A DNA stretch of 64,000 bases from Sphingomonas sp. HMP9 (GTDB lineage: Bacteria > Pseudomonadota > Alphaproteobacteria > Sphingomonadales > Sphingomonadaceae): assembly GCF_013374115.1 (NCBI RefSeq), contig NZ_AP022673.1, positions 3,896,456-3,960,455 on the forward strand, read 5' to 3'. Numbering within the stretch: the stretch's first letter is position 1; every line of letters starts with the position of its first letter. Positions 1 to 8,124 of this stretch are shown one piece after another. The translations under genes and the position numbers were made by a program. The notes below the pieces were generated by a model, which worked only from the letters and a program-made list of their open reading frames with translations, did no database searches and had not been told where the DNA came from.

Positions 1-255
1 CTGGGCGGCGAGTATTTCCGCTTCGACGAGGTCGCGCGGACGCTGACCGGCGAGCATAGCGGCGACGTCTTCGCGCAGGGCCAGACGCTGGAACTGCGGC
101 TCGCGGAGGCGAACCCCGTGTCAGGGGCGCTGCGCTTCGAGATGCCCGAGGGGAAGGGGGCCGCTCCTCCGATGCGCGGCGGGCGCAAGCCGGTGCGCGA
201 GATCAAGCATCGCGGGCGACCCATGAACATCCGTCACAAGGGCAAGCGCCGTTAG
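1..255 (+). CDS. rnr: Ribonuclease R, C-terminal fragment
   Basis: This is the last 84 codons of an exoribonuclease of the RNase II/R family; the start lies outside the window. The reading frame is open from base 1 to a TAG stop. The visible part begins inside the S1 RNA-binding domain, with a GGEYFRFD-like segment and a stretch matching the usual end of this domain (LRLAEANPVSGALRFE). It ends in a basic tail rich in Arg, Lys and His, typical of RNase R C-termini that bind structured RNA. The enzyme degrades structured RNA 3' to 5'. Only the tail is seen, so the catalytic residues cannot be checked. Confidence 0.8.
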   Translation: MGGEYFRFDEVARTLTGEHSGDVFAQGQTLELRLAEANPVSGALRFEMPEGKGAAPPMRGGRKPVREIKHRGRPMNIRHKGKRR

Positions 256-306
256 GATTTGGACAAGCTCCCCGCGCTATGCGACCCTGGCGCAGGGGAG
301 ACTGGC

Positions 307-603
307 ATGCGGGGATATATTCTAGGCCGGTCGCGGCGGCGGATCGTCAGCGATTTCGTCGCGGCGAAGGCGACGGCGGCGGATCGTGCGATCGCCTATG
401 AGGCGGACGATGTCGGCACGTTCCGTCGTCTGTGCAGCTATGGCGCGATCGTCGAGGATGGCGCGGGTCGCTATCATCTCGATGCGCGCAAGCTCAGCGC
501 GTTTCGCGGGGCGGTGCGCCGGCGGGCGGCGGCGATCGCGGCCGCATCTGGCGTCGTGGCGAGTGCTGCGGCGGCAGCGACGGTGTTCGCGCTGGCGGAG
601 TGA
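307..603 (+). CDS. Hypothetical protein with C-terminal hydrophobic segment
   Basis: A 98-aa protein that I do not recognise. I chose the ATG at 307 because a GGGAG ribosome-binding sequence lies 7-8 bases upstream; the frame is also open from a TTG at 259. The body is rich in Arg, Asp and Ala. Its C-terminus, roughly residues 75-98, is an Ala/Val-rich hydrophobic stretch that could be a tail anchor. It follows RNase R by about 50 bases on the same strand, so it may be cotranscribed. No functional motif is visible. Confidence 0.6.
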   Translation: MRGYILGRSRRRIVSDFVAAKATAADRAIAYEADDVGTFRRLCSYGAIVEDGAGRYHLDARKLSAFRGAVRRRAAAIAAASGVVASAAAAATVFALAE

Positions 604-648
604 TCGGGTTTTCCGGTCGGGCCCGCCCGCCGGTATCCGTTGCGCGGA

Positions 649-1806
649 TCACCCGACCGTGAAAGTCAGTCCCGCCTTTGCCACGAGGCGATCGCGCAGT
701 TTCGTGCCCATCAGCGCACCTGGCGTCCAGATACCGCCATCGCCCTGCACATCCTGCACGAGACACAAGGCCGCCTCCGCGATCATCTTGCTTGTCGAGC
801 CATAGCCCGGATCGCGGTCCCCCGTGACGACCGCGTCGATCCGCGCGCCATCGGGCATGATGCCGACGAACAGCAGGTCGTAATGTCCCGCGTCACGGTC
901 TTCCTTCGACGGACCCTCACCGGGTTTGGGGCCCTTGTCGCCCGCGAACGGATTGAACTTTGCGATGGCTTCGGCCGCCATCTTGCCCATGTCGCCGAGC
1001 CCCGCGACCATCATCTCGTCATAGACGAAGTCCGCGCCATACGCCTCGCCGAGCAGGAAGTTTGTGCGGTGGACGTTCTTGGTGTTGATCGGCGCCATCA
1101 CGAACGGCGCGACCCACGTCGAGAGCGTTGTGTCATATTCGGGGAGCAGCCCGGTCGGCTGGTGCGGGCCCTGGAAGCCCGGGGTGAGCGCGAACGGGCT
1201 GGTCAGCAGCTTGACGATGCCGGGATCGCGCGCGGCGGCGGCGAGCGTCGCCTTGAGGCTGGCCGCGGTGCCGCCCGAGAACGTCCCCTGCATTTTTCGC
1301 ACGCGACCTTTCACGCGGGGCGCGGGGATGCCGTATTTGGCTTTTGCCGCGTCCTGCAGCGTCAGCACGCCGAGATCGAAGGGGATGCTGTCGAACCCGC
1401 AGGAGAAGACGATGCGCGCGCCGGTGCGCGTCGCCTCGCCTTCATGCGCGTCGATCATGTGGCGCATCCAGGCGGGCTCGCCGCACAGATCGACATATCC
1501 GGTGCCGGTCGCGGCGCAGGCGGCGACGAGCGCGCTGCCGTAGAGCTGGTAGGGGCCGACGGTCGAGATGACGACGGTGGCGCGCTCGGCCATCACGCGG
1601 AGGCTGGCGGGATCGTCCGAGTCGGCGGTGACGAGCGGCGTGTCGGCGGGTGCACCGATCAGGTCGCGCACTTCCTGAAGCTTCGCCAGGGAGCGGCCGG
1701 CCATCGCCCAGCGGACCCCGCTCGGATAGGTCTGCGTCAGATATTCGGCGACCAGCCGGCCGGTAAAGCCCGTCGCGCCATAGATGACGATGTCGAAGTC
1801 GCGCAT
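649..1806 (-). CDS. Saccharopine dehydrogenase-like NAD(P)-binding protein (trans-acting enoyl reductase family)
   Basis: A 385-aa protein with an N-terminal Rossmann fold: a GATGFTGR dinucleotide-binding loop at residues 10-17 directly after a beta strand. The rest matches the saccharopine dehydrogenase-like family that includes mycobacterial trans-acting enoyl reductases, with the conserved YVDLCGE segment and a CGFDSIPFD segment. Members act on lipid or polyketide intermediates or are uncharacterised oxidoreductases; the substrate here is unknown. An AGGAGG ribosome-binding site sits 5 bases before the ATG. It stands alone, divergent from the TfoX-like gene. Confidence 0.8.
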   Translation of the reverse strand: MRDFDIVIYGATGFTGRLVAEYLTQTYPSGVRWAMAGRSLAKLQEVRDLIGAPADTPLVTADSDDPASLRVMAERATVVISTVGPYQLYGSALVAACAATGTGYVDLCGEPAWMRHMIDAHEGEATRTGARIVFSCGFDSIPFDLGVLTLQDAAKAKYGIPAPRVKGRVRKMQGTFSGGTAASLKATLAAAARDPGIVKLLTSPFALTPGFQGPHQPTGLLPEYDTTLSTWVAPFVMAPINTKNVHRTNFLLGEAYGADFVYDEMMVAGLGDMGKMAAEAIAKFNPFAGDKGPKPGEGPSKEDRDAGHYDLLFVGIMPDGARIDAVVTGDRDPGYGSTSKMIAEAALCLVQDVQGDGGIWTPGALMGTKLRDRLVAKAGLTFTVG

Positions 1807-1906
1807 ATCCGCCTCCTGTTTGCGCCGGTTCTGCGCTCCCGCTCAGGGCATCGCAAGCGAAACGCAGTGACTCGCCAAGGCCGCATGGATCTGCGAGCAT
1901 CGCCCG

Positions 1907-2242
1907 ATGGCATCCGATCGCAAAACAGTCGCGTTCATCGTCGAGCAGCTCGCGGCGGCGGGCGACGTCTCGGCAAAGCCGATGTTCGGCGAATATGGCG
2001 TCTATTGCGACGGCAGGATGGTGGCGCTGGTCTGCGACGATCAGCTGTTCGTCAAGCCGACCCCCGGTGGCCGCGCATTCGCAGGGACGATCGACGAGGC
2101 GCCGCCCTATCCGGGCGCGAAACCCTGCCTGCTGGTCGATGCCGATCGCTGGGATGACGCGGACTGGCTTGCCGAACTTGTCCGGATCTCGGCGGCGGAA
2201 CTGCCGCTGCCCAAACCCAAAAAGGCTAAGCCGCCTCGTTGA
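1907..2242 (+). CDS. TfoX/Sxy N-terminal domain family protein
   Basis: A 111-aa protein consisting of a single TfoX N-terminal domain. The hallmark segment SAKPMFGEYGVYCDG at about residues 25-39 and the later VKPTPGG are visible. In gammaproteobacteria TfoX/Sxy controls competence, but short single-domain versions in alphaproteobacteria have no established role. The C-terminus is Lys/Pro-rich. Its end overlaps the convergent ABC transporter gene by 17 bases, so there is no room for a terminator between them. Confidence 0.8.
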   Translation: MASDRKTVAFIVEQLAAAGDVSAKPMFGEYGVYCDGRMVALVCDDQLFVKPTPGGRAFAGTIDEAPPYPGAKPCLLVDADRWDDADWLAELVRISAAELPLPKPKKAKPPR

Positions 2243-4001
2243 ACTGCAGGCTGGCGAGCCGCGCGTAGAGCCCGCTGTTCGTCATCAGCGAGCCGTGCGA
2301 GCCCTCCTCGACGATCTGCCCGTCGTTCATCACGATGATCCGTTCGGCGGCGCGGACGGTGGCGAGGCGGTGCGTGATGACCAGCGTGGTGCGGTTCGCC
2401 ATCAGCCGCTCGAGCGCCTCCTGCACCAGCCGCTCGCTCTCGGCGTCGAGCGCGCTGGTCGCCTCGTCGAGCAGCAGGATCGGCGCATCGCGGAGCAGCG
2501 CGCGCGCGATCGTCACGCGCTGGCGCTGGCCGCCCGACAGGCGCGCGCCGCCCTCGCCGAGGAAGGTGTCGAGCCCCTCGGGCAGCTTGCGCAGGAATTC
2601 GGCCGCGTTGGCGGCCTCGGCGGCGGCCCAGAGCTGGTCATCGGTCGCGGTCCAGTCGCCGTAGCGCAGATTGTCGCGCGCCGACGCGCCGAAGATGATC
2701 GTCTCCTGCGGGACCATCGCGATCCGCGCACGCACCGCGGCGGGATCGGCGTCGCGCAGGTCGACGCCGTCGAGCGTCACGCGGCCCGCATCGGGATCGT
2801 AGAAGCGCTGGACGAGCTGGAACAACGTCGTCTTGCCCGCACCCGAAGGCCCGACGACCGCGACCGTCTCGCCCGGCTTGATGTCGAGCGAGAAGCCGTT
2901 GAGCGCGGCGACGTCGCGGCGGGTCGGGTAATGGAACTGCACGTTTTCGAACGCGAGCGCGCCGCGCGGTGGCAGGGGGAGCGCGACCGGGATGGCCGGG
3001 GCGGCGATCTCGGGCGTCTCGCGCAGCAGTTCGGACAGTCGCCCGGCGGCACCCGCGCCGCGCAGCAGGTCGCCGTAAACTTCGGTCAGCGCGCCAAACG
3101 CGCCCGCGACGATCCCGCCGGTCAGCACGAACGCGGCGATCGCGCCACCGCTGATCCGCCCGGCCGCGACGTCGATCGCGCCTTCCCACAGGACGAGCGT
3201 GATCGATCCGAAGACCAGCCCGATGACGATCGCGGTCATCACCGCGCGCAGCAGGATCCGCGCGCGGGCCGCCGCGAAGGTCGCGCCGACCGCATCGGCG
3301 AACCGGATCGCCTCGCGGTCTTCCTGTCCGAACGCCTGCACGACCTTCATCGCGCCGAGCGTCTCGGTCGCGATCGAACCGACATCGGCTACCCGGTCCT
3401 GCGAGGTGCGCGAGTAATTGCGGACGCGTTTGCCGAGCAGCGCGATCGGCAGGATGATCAGCGGGATGCCGATCATTAGCAGCCCGGCGAGCTTCGGCGA
3501 GATCGCGAACAGATAAATCAGCCCGCCGATCCCGGTGAAGGTGTTGCGCAGCGCGATCGACACGGTGCTGCCGACGACTTGTTCGATCAGCGCGGTATCC
3601 GAGGTCAGCCGCGAGGCGATTTCGGACGGGCGATTCTCCTCGAAAAAGCGCGGCGTCAGGCGGAGCAGGTGGCGTTGCACGTTGGTGCGGATGTCCGCGA
3701 CGACGCGCTCGCCGAGCCACGAGACGTAATAGAAGCGCACCGCAGTCGCCAGCGCTAGCACGACGACGATCATCAGCAGATAGTGGAACGACGTGCCGAC
3801 CGACCCGATGGCGCCGGGGCCGAAGCCGCGATCGATCACGCGTTTGAAGCCGTAGGGGATGCCGATCGTTGCGGCTGACGTCATCATCAGCGCAAGGCCG
3901 GCGAACGCGATCTGGCGCGGATAGTTGGCGGCGTGACGCCACACCATCGCGAGATCGCCGATCCGGCGGGACGTCTTCTCTTCGGGGTTCGGCTTGGCCA
4001 T
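2226..4001 (-). CDS. ABC exporter, fused membrane and ATPase domains (MsbA-like)
   Basis: A 591-aa half-transporter of the lipid/multidrug exporter type. An N-terminal ABC transmembrane domain of about six helices spans residues 30-315. It is followed by an ATPase with Walker A GPSGAGKT near residue 384, signature LSGGQRQR near 488, Walker B LLLDEATSALD, and the H-loop in VITHRL. It should dimerise in the inner membrane. The substrate cannot be told; lipid, lipid A precursor and drug export are all possible. I start at 4001 (MAKPNPEE); the open frame continues 30 codons upstream but that part looks like non-coding shadow. Its 3' end overlaps the TfoX-like gene. Confidence 0.88.
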   Translation of the reverse strand: MAKPNPEEKTSRRIGDLAMVWRHAANYPRQIAFAGLALMMTSAATIGIPYGFKRVIDRGFGPGAIGSVGTSFHYLLMIVVVLALATAVRFYYVSWLGERVVADIRTNVQRHLLRLTPRFFEENRPSEIASRLTSDTALIEQVVGSTVSIALRNTFTGIGGLIYLFAISPKLAGLLMIGIPLIILPIALLGKRVRNYSRTSQDRVADVGSIATETLGAMKVVQAFGQEDREAIRFADAVGATFAAARARILLRAVMTAIVIGLVFGSITLVLWEGAIDVAAGRISGGAIAAFVLTGGIVAGAFGALTEVYGDLLRGAGAAGRLSELLRETPEIAAPAIPVALPLPPRGALAFENVQFHYPTRRDVAALNGFSLDIKPGETVAVVGPSGAGKTTLFQLVQRFYDPDAGRVTLDGVDLRDADPAAVRARIAMVPQETIIFGASARDNLRYGDWTATDDQLWAAAEAANAAEFLRKLPEGLDTFLGEGGARLSGGQRQRVTIARALLRDAPILLLDEATSALDAESERLVQEALERLMANRTTLVITHRLATVRAAERIIVMNDGQIVEEGSHGSLMTNSGLYARLASLQFNEAA

Positions 4002-4168
4002 GCGGCACCGCGTAGCAGCCGTGGGGGTGGCGCTCAACGACAACCGCCGATGCCATGTGCGGCGCCTGTGGGGATGGCTGGCCTTGCGCAATAGGGAGAG
4101 CCACGCGTTGCACTGCGGCGCTTTTGCGTTACGACCGTTATCGCCTATATAGAGGCGAAGGATACCGC

Positions 4169-5401
4169 ATGCTCTACGATGCTTACGAATTCCAACGGTC
4201 GATGATGTCAGGTGCCAGCAAACTGGCGAGTTTCGGCGCGGAAATGCTCAACAACCCGGCAAACCCATTCTCCTATTTAGGGGGCGGGGCGGTGATCGGA
4301 TCGGCGCTGGAGGTGTTCGCACACGCGAATGCGACTCGCGGAAAGCCGGCGTTCGGGCTCGACCGGACGGTGATCGACGGGCGTGACGTCGCGGTGTGCG
4401 AAGAGATCGTGCTGCGGAAGGATTTCGGCCAGCTGAAGCGGTTCGTGCGTGACGGCGTCGAGGGCGGCCCCAAGCTGCTGATCGTCGCGCCGATGTCGGG
4501 CCATTATGCCACGCTGCTGCGCGGGACGGTCGAGCGGATGCTCCCGTTCGCGGACGTCTACATCACCGACTGGCGCGATGCGCGCAGCGTGCCGCTGTCG
4601 GCGGGCCGTTTCGATCTCGACGATTATGTCGATTACCTCATCGCGTTCCTCGAGCAGGTTGGCGCGAACGAAGGGCAGGGCGGCACGCATATGCTCGCGG
4701 TCTGCCAGCCGTCGGTGCCCTGCTACGCCGCGGCGGCCCTGATGAGCGCGGACAAGAATCCGTGCCGGCCCAAGACGCTGACACTGATGGGCGGTCCCGT
4801 CGACACGCGTGAGGCGCCGACCGCGGTCAACACGCTGGCGACCGAGCGGCCGCACGCCTGGTTCGAGCAGAACGTGATCGCGACGGTGCCGGGCAATTAT
4901 CCCGGCGCTGGGCGCAAGGTGTATCCCGGGTTCCTGCAGCTCGCCGGGTTCATGTCGATGAATCTGGGCAACCACATGGTCTCGCATTGGGAGATGTATA
5001 AGCATCTCGTCCAGGGCGACGATGCGAGCGCGTCGCAGAGCCAGGATTTCTATGAGGAATATCGCTCGGTCTGCGACATGACTGCGGAATTCTATCTCCA
5101 GACGATCGATGTGGTCTTCCAGACCCACGCACTGCCGCGCGGCATCCTGACGCATCGGGGTCGGCTGGTGGATCCTGCAGCGATCACCGACATCGGGCTG
5201 CTGGCGATCGAAGGCGAGCGTGACGATATTTCAGGTCTGGGCCAGACCAAGGCTGCGTTGACGCTCGCGACGGCATTGCCGGATGCGAAGAAGCGGTATC
5301 TGATCGCGGAAGGCGCGGGGCACTACGGCATCTTCAACGGATCGCTCTGGCGCGACAAGATCGCGCCGGTAGTGGAAGAGTCCATCACCGCGAACGGGTG
5401 A
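4169..5401 (+). CDS. phaZ: Intracellular polyhydroxyalkanoate depolymerase
   Basis: A 410-aa alpha/beta hydrolase of the intracellular PHB depolymerase family, which mobilises stored polyhydroxyalkanoate granules. The N-terminus MLYDAYEFQRS is typical of the family. The nucleophile elbow reads AVCQPSV with Cys179 in place of the serine of ordinary lipase boxes, as in the Ralstonia PhaZa1 group. The C-terminal domain carries GAGHYGIFNGS with the catalytic His. I start at 4169 although the frame is open upstream. A thiolase and a MaoC hydratase lie nearby on the other strand, which fits PHA or fatty-acid metabolism. Confidence 0.9.
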   Translation: MLYDAYEFQRSMMSGASKLASFGAEMLNNPANPFSYLGGGAVIGSALEVFAHANATRGKPAFGLDRTVIDGRDVAVCEEIVLRKDFGQLKRFVRDGVEGGPKLLIVAPMSGHYATLLRGTVERMLPFADVYITDWRDARSVPLSAGRFDLDDYVDYLIAFLEQVGANEGQGGTHMLAVCQPSVPCYAAAALMSADKNPCRPKTLTLMGGPVDTREAPTAVNTLATERPHAWFEQNVIATVPGNYPGAGRKVYPGFLQLAGFMSMNLGNHMVSHWEMYKHLVQGDDASASQSQDFYEEYRSVCDMTAEFYLQTIDVVFQTHALPRGILTHRGRLVDPAAITDIGLLAIEGERDDISGLGQTKAALTLATALPDAKKRYLIAEGAGHYGIFNGSLWRDKIAPVVEESITANG

Positions 5402-5402
5402 T

Positions 5403-5440
5403 GATTATGGGCAGCCCCAATCGCGGGGCTGCCCATAATC
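5403..5440. terminator. Perfect palindrome between convergent genes, probable bidirectional terminator
   Basis: The 16-base arm GATTATGGGCAGCCCC at 5403-5418 is repeated exactly as its reverse complement at 5425-5440, with a 6-base loop. It fills the 42 bases between the stop codons of phaZ and the pyridoxamine-oxidase-like gene. There is no long U tract on either side, so termination is inferred from the stem and the convergent setting. Confidence 0.65.
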
Positions 5441-5443
5441 AGG

Positions 5444-5926
5444 TTAGGCGACCGAGTCGACGACTGCGTGGCTGCTCGACTCGTCCGAGCGGATCGTGCC
5501 GCCGAACAGCATCTTCAGGCGACCACCGATCGAGATGTCCGTCTCCCACAGCTCGGCGCTGTCGATGTCGAAGCGCAGCAGCGTGAGGTTGGGGTCTTCC
5601 TTACCGCCCGGAAACCATGCCTCGACCTGGTTGTTCCAGAGCTTGTCGATCTGCGTGCGGTCGTTCGACGTCGAAACGTCGCCCGACATGCAGGCGAAGA
5701 AATCATGGCCCTTGCCGACGAACTGCGCCATCGCCGTGCCACCCTTGGCGATGCGGTTGTCGCGACCGGCGAAGAAGAACAGCGTATTGGGCTGATCGTC
5801 GTCGATCTGCGCGGTCATCGGCTCGGAATGCTGACCATCCTCGAGGCCGATCATTACGAACGGGCTCGACTTCAGCTTGTCGATGAACTTCGCTGCGATT
5901 TCCTGCGGGGTATCCTTGTCGGCCAT
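5444..5926 (-). CDS. Pyridoxamine 5'-phosphate oxidase family protein (general stress protein 26-like)
   Basis: A 160-aa protein of the FMN-binding split-barrel superfamily. It matches the general stress protein 26 type: an N-terminal helix, then FVMIGLEDG, MTAQIDDD, LFFFAGRDN and a long segment around KLWNNQVEAWFPGGKEDPN. Members bind flavin or related cofactors and are stress-induced; the substrate is unknown. I chose the ATG at 5926 because the ribosome-binding site GGAG is 7 bases upstream; the in-frame ATG at 5932 would be too close. It converges with phaZ across a perfect palindrome. Confidence 0.82.
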   Translation of the reverse strand: MADKDTPQEIAAKFIDKLKSSPFVMIGLEDGQHSEPMTAQIDDDQPNTLFFFAGRDNRIAKGGTAMAQFVGKGHDFFACMSGDVSTSNDRTQIDKLWNNQVEAWFPGGKEDPNLTLLRFDIDSAELWETDISIGGRLKMLFGGTIRSDESSSHAVVDSVA

Positions 5927-6108
5927 CGTCATTCTCCTATGGGCTTGGATTGCCTGTGAGAACGGGTGGGGCGGGCGTTGGTTGCGCGCTCTCGGCCGAA
6001 CCGCGTCTTGTAGAGAGCCTCTCTGCACTACGGGCTCGTTGTCGATATCAGCTATGCCAGGAATACCGGCCTTGGCGGTAATCATGCCGTCAACCGAAGG
6101 GAGATAGC

Positions 6109-6201
6109 ATGACCTTTGCAGATACGTGTCTATTCCTCGGCGTGCTGATTGCCTTTGCGACGCTGGTCGTAAAGGTGATCGAAACGGCGCGTAAGAGGTA
6201 A
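6109..6201 (+). CDS. 30-aa single-span membrane peptide, possible type I toxin-like
   Basis: A very small reading frame with a strong GAAGGGAG ribosome-binding site 6 bases before the ATG. The peptide begins MTFADTCLFLGVLIAFATL, forms one hydrophobic helix over about residues 7-24, and ends with the basic tail ARKR. Size, MT start, single helix and Lys/Arg tail resemble the short holin-like toxins annotated in Firmicutes. Two stem-loops follow at 6212-6276, the second with CAGTCG/CGACTG arms around CTGCAA. This resemblance is by eye only. No partner is visible on the opposite strand except a possible antisense RNA. Confidence 0.45.
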   Translation: MTFADTCLFLGVLIAFATLVVKVIETARKR

Positions 6202-6211
6202 GCACGCGGGC

Positions 6212-6276
6212 GGGGCTCGGTCTGCAAGCCGAGCCCCAAACGATTAGAGCCCCAGTCGCTGCAACGACTGAGGCTC
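6212..6276. other. Two consecutive stem-loops after the 30-aa gene
   Basis: Stem 1 pairs GGGGCTCGG (6212-6220) with CCGAGCCCC (6229-6237). Stem 2 pairs GAGCC (6247-6251) and CAGTCG (6253-6258) with CGACTG (6265-6270) and GGCTC (6272-6276). Neither is followed by a clear U tract on the plus strand. They could be an mRNA 3' structure or an antisense RNA on the minus strand. Confidence 0.55.
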
Positions 6277-6338
6277 ATCGAAAGGAGTAGACAACCTTTG
6301 TAGCGTCTAATTACGCCTGCTTGAAGCGAATTTCAAGT

Positions 6339-7517
6339 TTACAGGACTTCGAACAACCCTGCCGCGCCCATGCCGCCGCCGACGCACATCGTAACCACGA
6401 CATACTTCGCGCCGCGGCGCTTGCCTTCGATCAGCGCGTGGCCGGTCGCACGGGCCCCGGTCATGCCGTAGGGGTGGCCGATCGAGATCGCGCCGCCGCT
6501 GACGTTGAGCCGCTCGTCGGGGATGCCGAGTTTGTCGCGGCAGTAGAGCACCTGTACCGCGAATGCCTCGTTCAGCTCCCACAGGCCGATATCGTCCATC
6601 TTGAGGCCGAAGCGCTTGAGCAGCTTGGGGATCGCGACGACCGGGCCGATCCCCATCTCGTCGGGCTCGGTGCCGCCGACCGCGATGCCGACATAGCGAC
6701 CGAGCGGCTGGAGACCGCGCTGCGAGGCGATCTTCTCCTCCATCAGCACCGACGACGACGAGCCGTCCGACAGCTGCGACGCGTTGCCCGCGGTGATCGT
6801 GAAATCGGGGCCCATCACGGGTTTCAGCGACTGGAGACCCTCGAGCGTGGTGTCGGCGCGATTGCCCTCGTCCTTGGCGATCGTCACGTCCTTGTAGGTG
6901 ACCTCCTTGGTCTCCTTGTTGACGATCGCCATGTTGGCCTCGACCGCGACGATCTCCGCGTCGAAATAGCCCGCGGCCTGCGCGGCGGCGGTGCGCTGCT
7001 GCGACTGGAGCGCATAAGCGTCCATCGCGTCGCGGCTGATGCCATAGCGCTTGGCGACGACCTCGGCGGTCTGCAGCATCGGCATGTAGACGTCCTTGTG
7101 CATCGCGATCAGCTGGGGATCGGGGGCAACGCGCATCTGCGGGGTCTGGACGAGGCTGATGCTCTCGACGCCGCCGCCGATCGTGATATCCATATTGTCG
7201 GTGATGATCTGCTTGGCAGCAGTGGCGATCGCCATCAGCCCGCTGGCGCACTGGCGGTCGACGGACATGCCCGACACGGTGACGGGAAGCCCCGCGCGGA
7301 GCAGCGAGGTGCGCGCGATGTTGCCGGCCTGGTGACCCTGCTGGAGCGCACAGCCAAAGACAACGTCGTCAACTTCGGCGCCATCGATGCCGGCGCGCTC
7401 GACTGCGGCCTTTATCGAATGCGCGGCGAGCGTGGGGGCGGGGGTGTTGTTGAAGCCGCCGCGATAGGCACGGCCGATGGCGGTGCGGGCGGTGGACACG
7501 ATGACGGCTGAACGCAT
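6339..7517 (-). CDS. Acetyl-CoA C-acyltransferase (thiolase)
   Basis: A complete 392-aa thiolase. The nucleophile Cys90 lies in DRQCASGL, the [16 protein letters not shown] segment carries the active-site His, and the second catalytic Cys sits in [11 protein letters not shown] near the C-terminus. It cleaves 3-ketoacyl-CoA or condenses acetyl-CoA; fatty-acid oxidation (FadA type) is more likely than PHB synthesis, but sequence alone does not decide. An AAGGA ribosome-binding site precedes the ATG. The MaoC-like gene lies just upstream on the same strand with a GC-rich hairpin between, so the two may form one unit. Confidence 0.9.
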   Translation of the reverse strand: MRSAVIVSTARTAIGRAYRGGFNNTPAPTLAAHSIKAAVERAGIDGAEVDDVVFGCALQQGHQAGNIARTSLLRAGLPVTVSGMSVDRQCASGLMAIATAAKQIITDNMDITIGGGVESISLVQTPQMRVAPDPQLIAMHKDVYMPMLQTAEVVAKRYGISRDAMDAYALQSQQRTAAAQAAGYFDAEIVAVEANMAIVNKETKEVTYKDVTIAKDEGNRADTTLEGLQSLKPVMGPDFTITAGNASQLSDGSSSSVLMEEKIASQRGLQPLGRYVGIAVGGTEPDEMGIGPVVAIPKLLKRFGLKMDDIGLWELNEAFAVQVLYCRDKLGIPDERLNVSGGAISIGHPYGMTGARATGHALIEGKRRGAKYVVVTMCVGGGMGAAGLFEVL

Positions 7518-7537
7518 GGGTATATCCTTTTCTGCTG

Positions 7538-7557
7538 CCCTCCCGCTCGCGGGAGGG
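7538..7557. repeat. GC-rich hairpin between MaoC-like and thiolase genes
   Basis: CCCTCCCGC (7538-7546) pairs with GCGGGAGGG (7549-7557) over a 2-base gap. It lies in the 51-base space between the two genes and has no U tract. It looks like one of the short palindromes scattered through sphingomonad genomes rather than a terminator. Confidence 0.5.
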
Positions 7558-7568
7558 GAATCGGTAAA

Positions 7569-8027
7569 TCAAACGAAGATCTGGCTGATCCATTCGGCGA
7601 TCAGGGCGGGTTTCTCCTGGCCCTCGATCTCGACGGAGAAGGCGTTGGTCTGCTGCCACTGGCCGGGGCGCTTTTCGTCGAACGACAACAGCTTGAACCG
7701 GCCGCGTACGTTGGAGCCCGATCGGACCGGGGATAGGAAGCGGACCGAGTTGCCGCCGTAATTGACGCCCATCTTGGCACCCTCGATCGTCGGCGCGTCC
7801 GGCACCTTCGACGAGAGCAACGGCATCAGCGACAGCGTCAGGAAGCCGTGCGCGATCGTGCCGCCGAACGGAGTCTGTGCCGCGCGAACCGGATCGATGT
7901 GGATGAACTGGTGGTCGCCGGTCGCGTCGGCGAATGTGTCGATCATCGCTTGCGTGACCTCGACCCAGTCGGAAACCGTCTCGGTGCCGATGCGCTGTTG
8001 CATCTGCGCGGTGGTGATCGTCGCCAC
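7569..8027 (-). CDS. MaoC family dehydratase
   Basis: A 152-aa single hot-dog-fold protein of the MaoC/R-specific enoyl-CoA hydratase family. The hydratase motif is visible: FADATGDHQFIHIDPVRA, with catalytic Asp and His, then FGGTIAHGFLTLSL. Such enzymes hydrate enoyl-CoA to 3-hydroxyacyl-CoA and can link beta-oxidation to PHA synthesis. I prefer the GTG at 8027 because GAGGGG lies 6 bases upstream; an in-frame ATG at 8048 has no such site. It precedes the thiolase on the same strand. Confidence 0.88.
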   Translation of the reverse strand: MATITTAQMQQRIGTETVSDWVEVTQAMIDTFADATGDHQFIHIDPVRAAQTPFGGTIAHGFLTLSLMPLLSSKVPDAPTIEGAKMGVNYGGNSVRFLSPVRSGSNVRGRFKLLSFDEKRPGQWQQTNAFSVEIEGQEKPALIAEWISQIFV

Positions 8028-8124
8028 GGCATTCCCCTCAAAGCTCATTTGGCGCTAAGCGCTGAAATGTCTCTAGGCGTACAGGCGAGCGGATCGCAAG
8101 CCTCACCCAACCGGAAGCTGGAAA

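Noticed and set aside
640..2157. 505-codon plus-strand frame
   Set aside because: It lies antisense to the saccharopine dehydrogenase-like gene, is very rich in Arg and Asp/His as expected for a shadow frame in G+C-rich DNA, and has no domain.
1995..3479. 494-codon plus-strand frame
   Set aside because: Antisense to the ABC exporter, whose Walker and signature motifs are intact on the minus strand.
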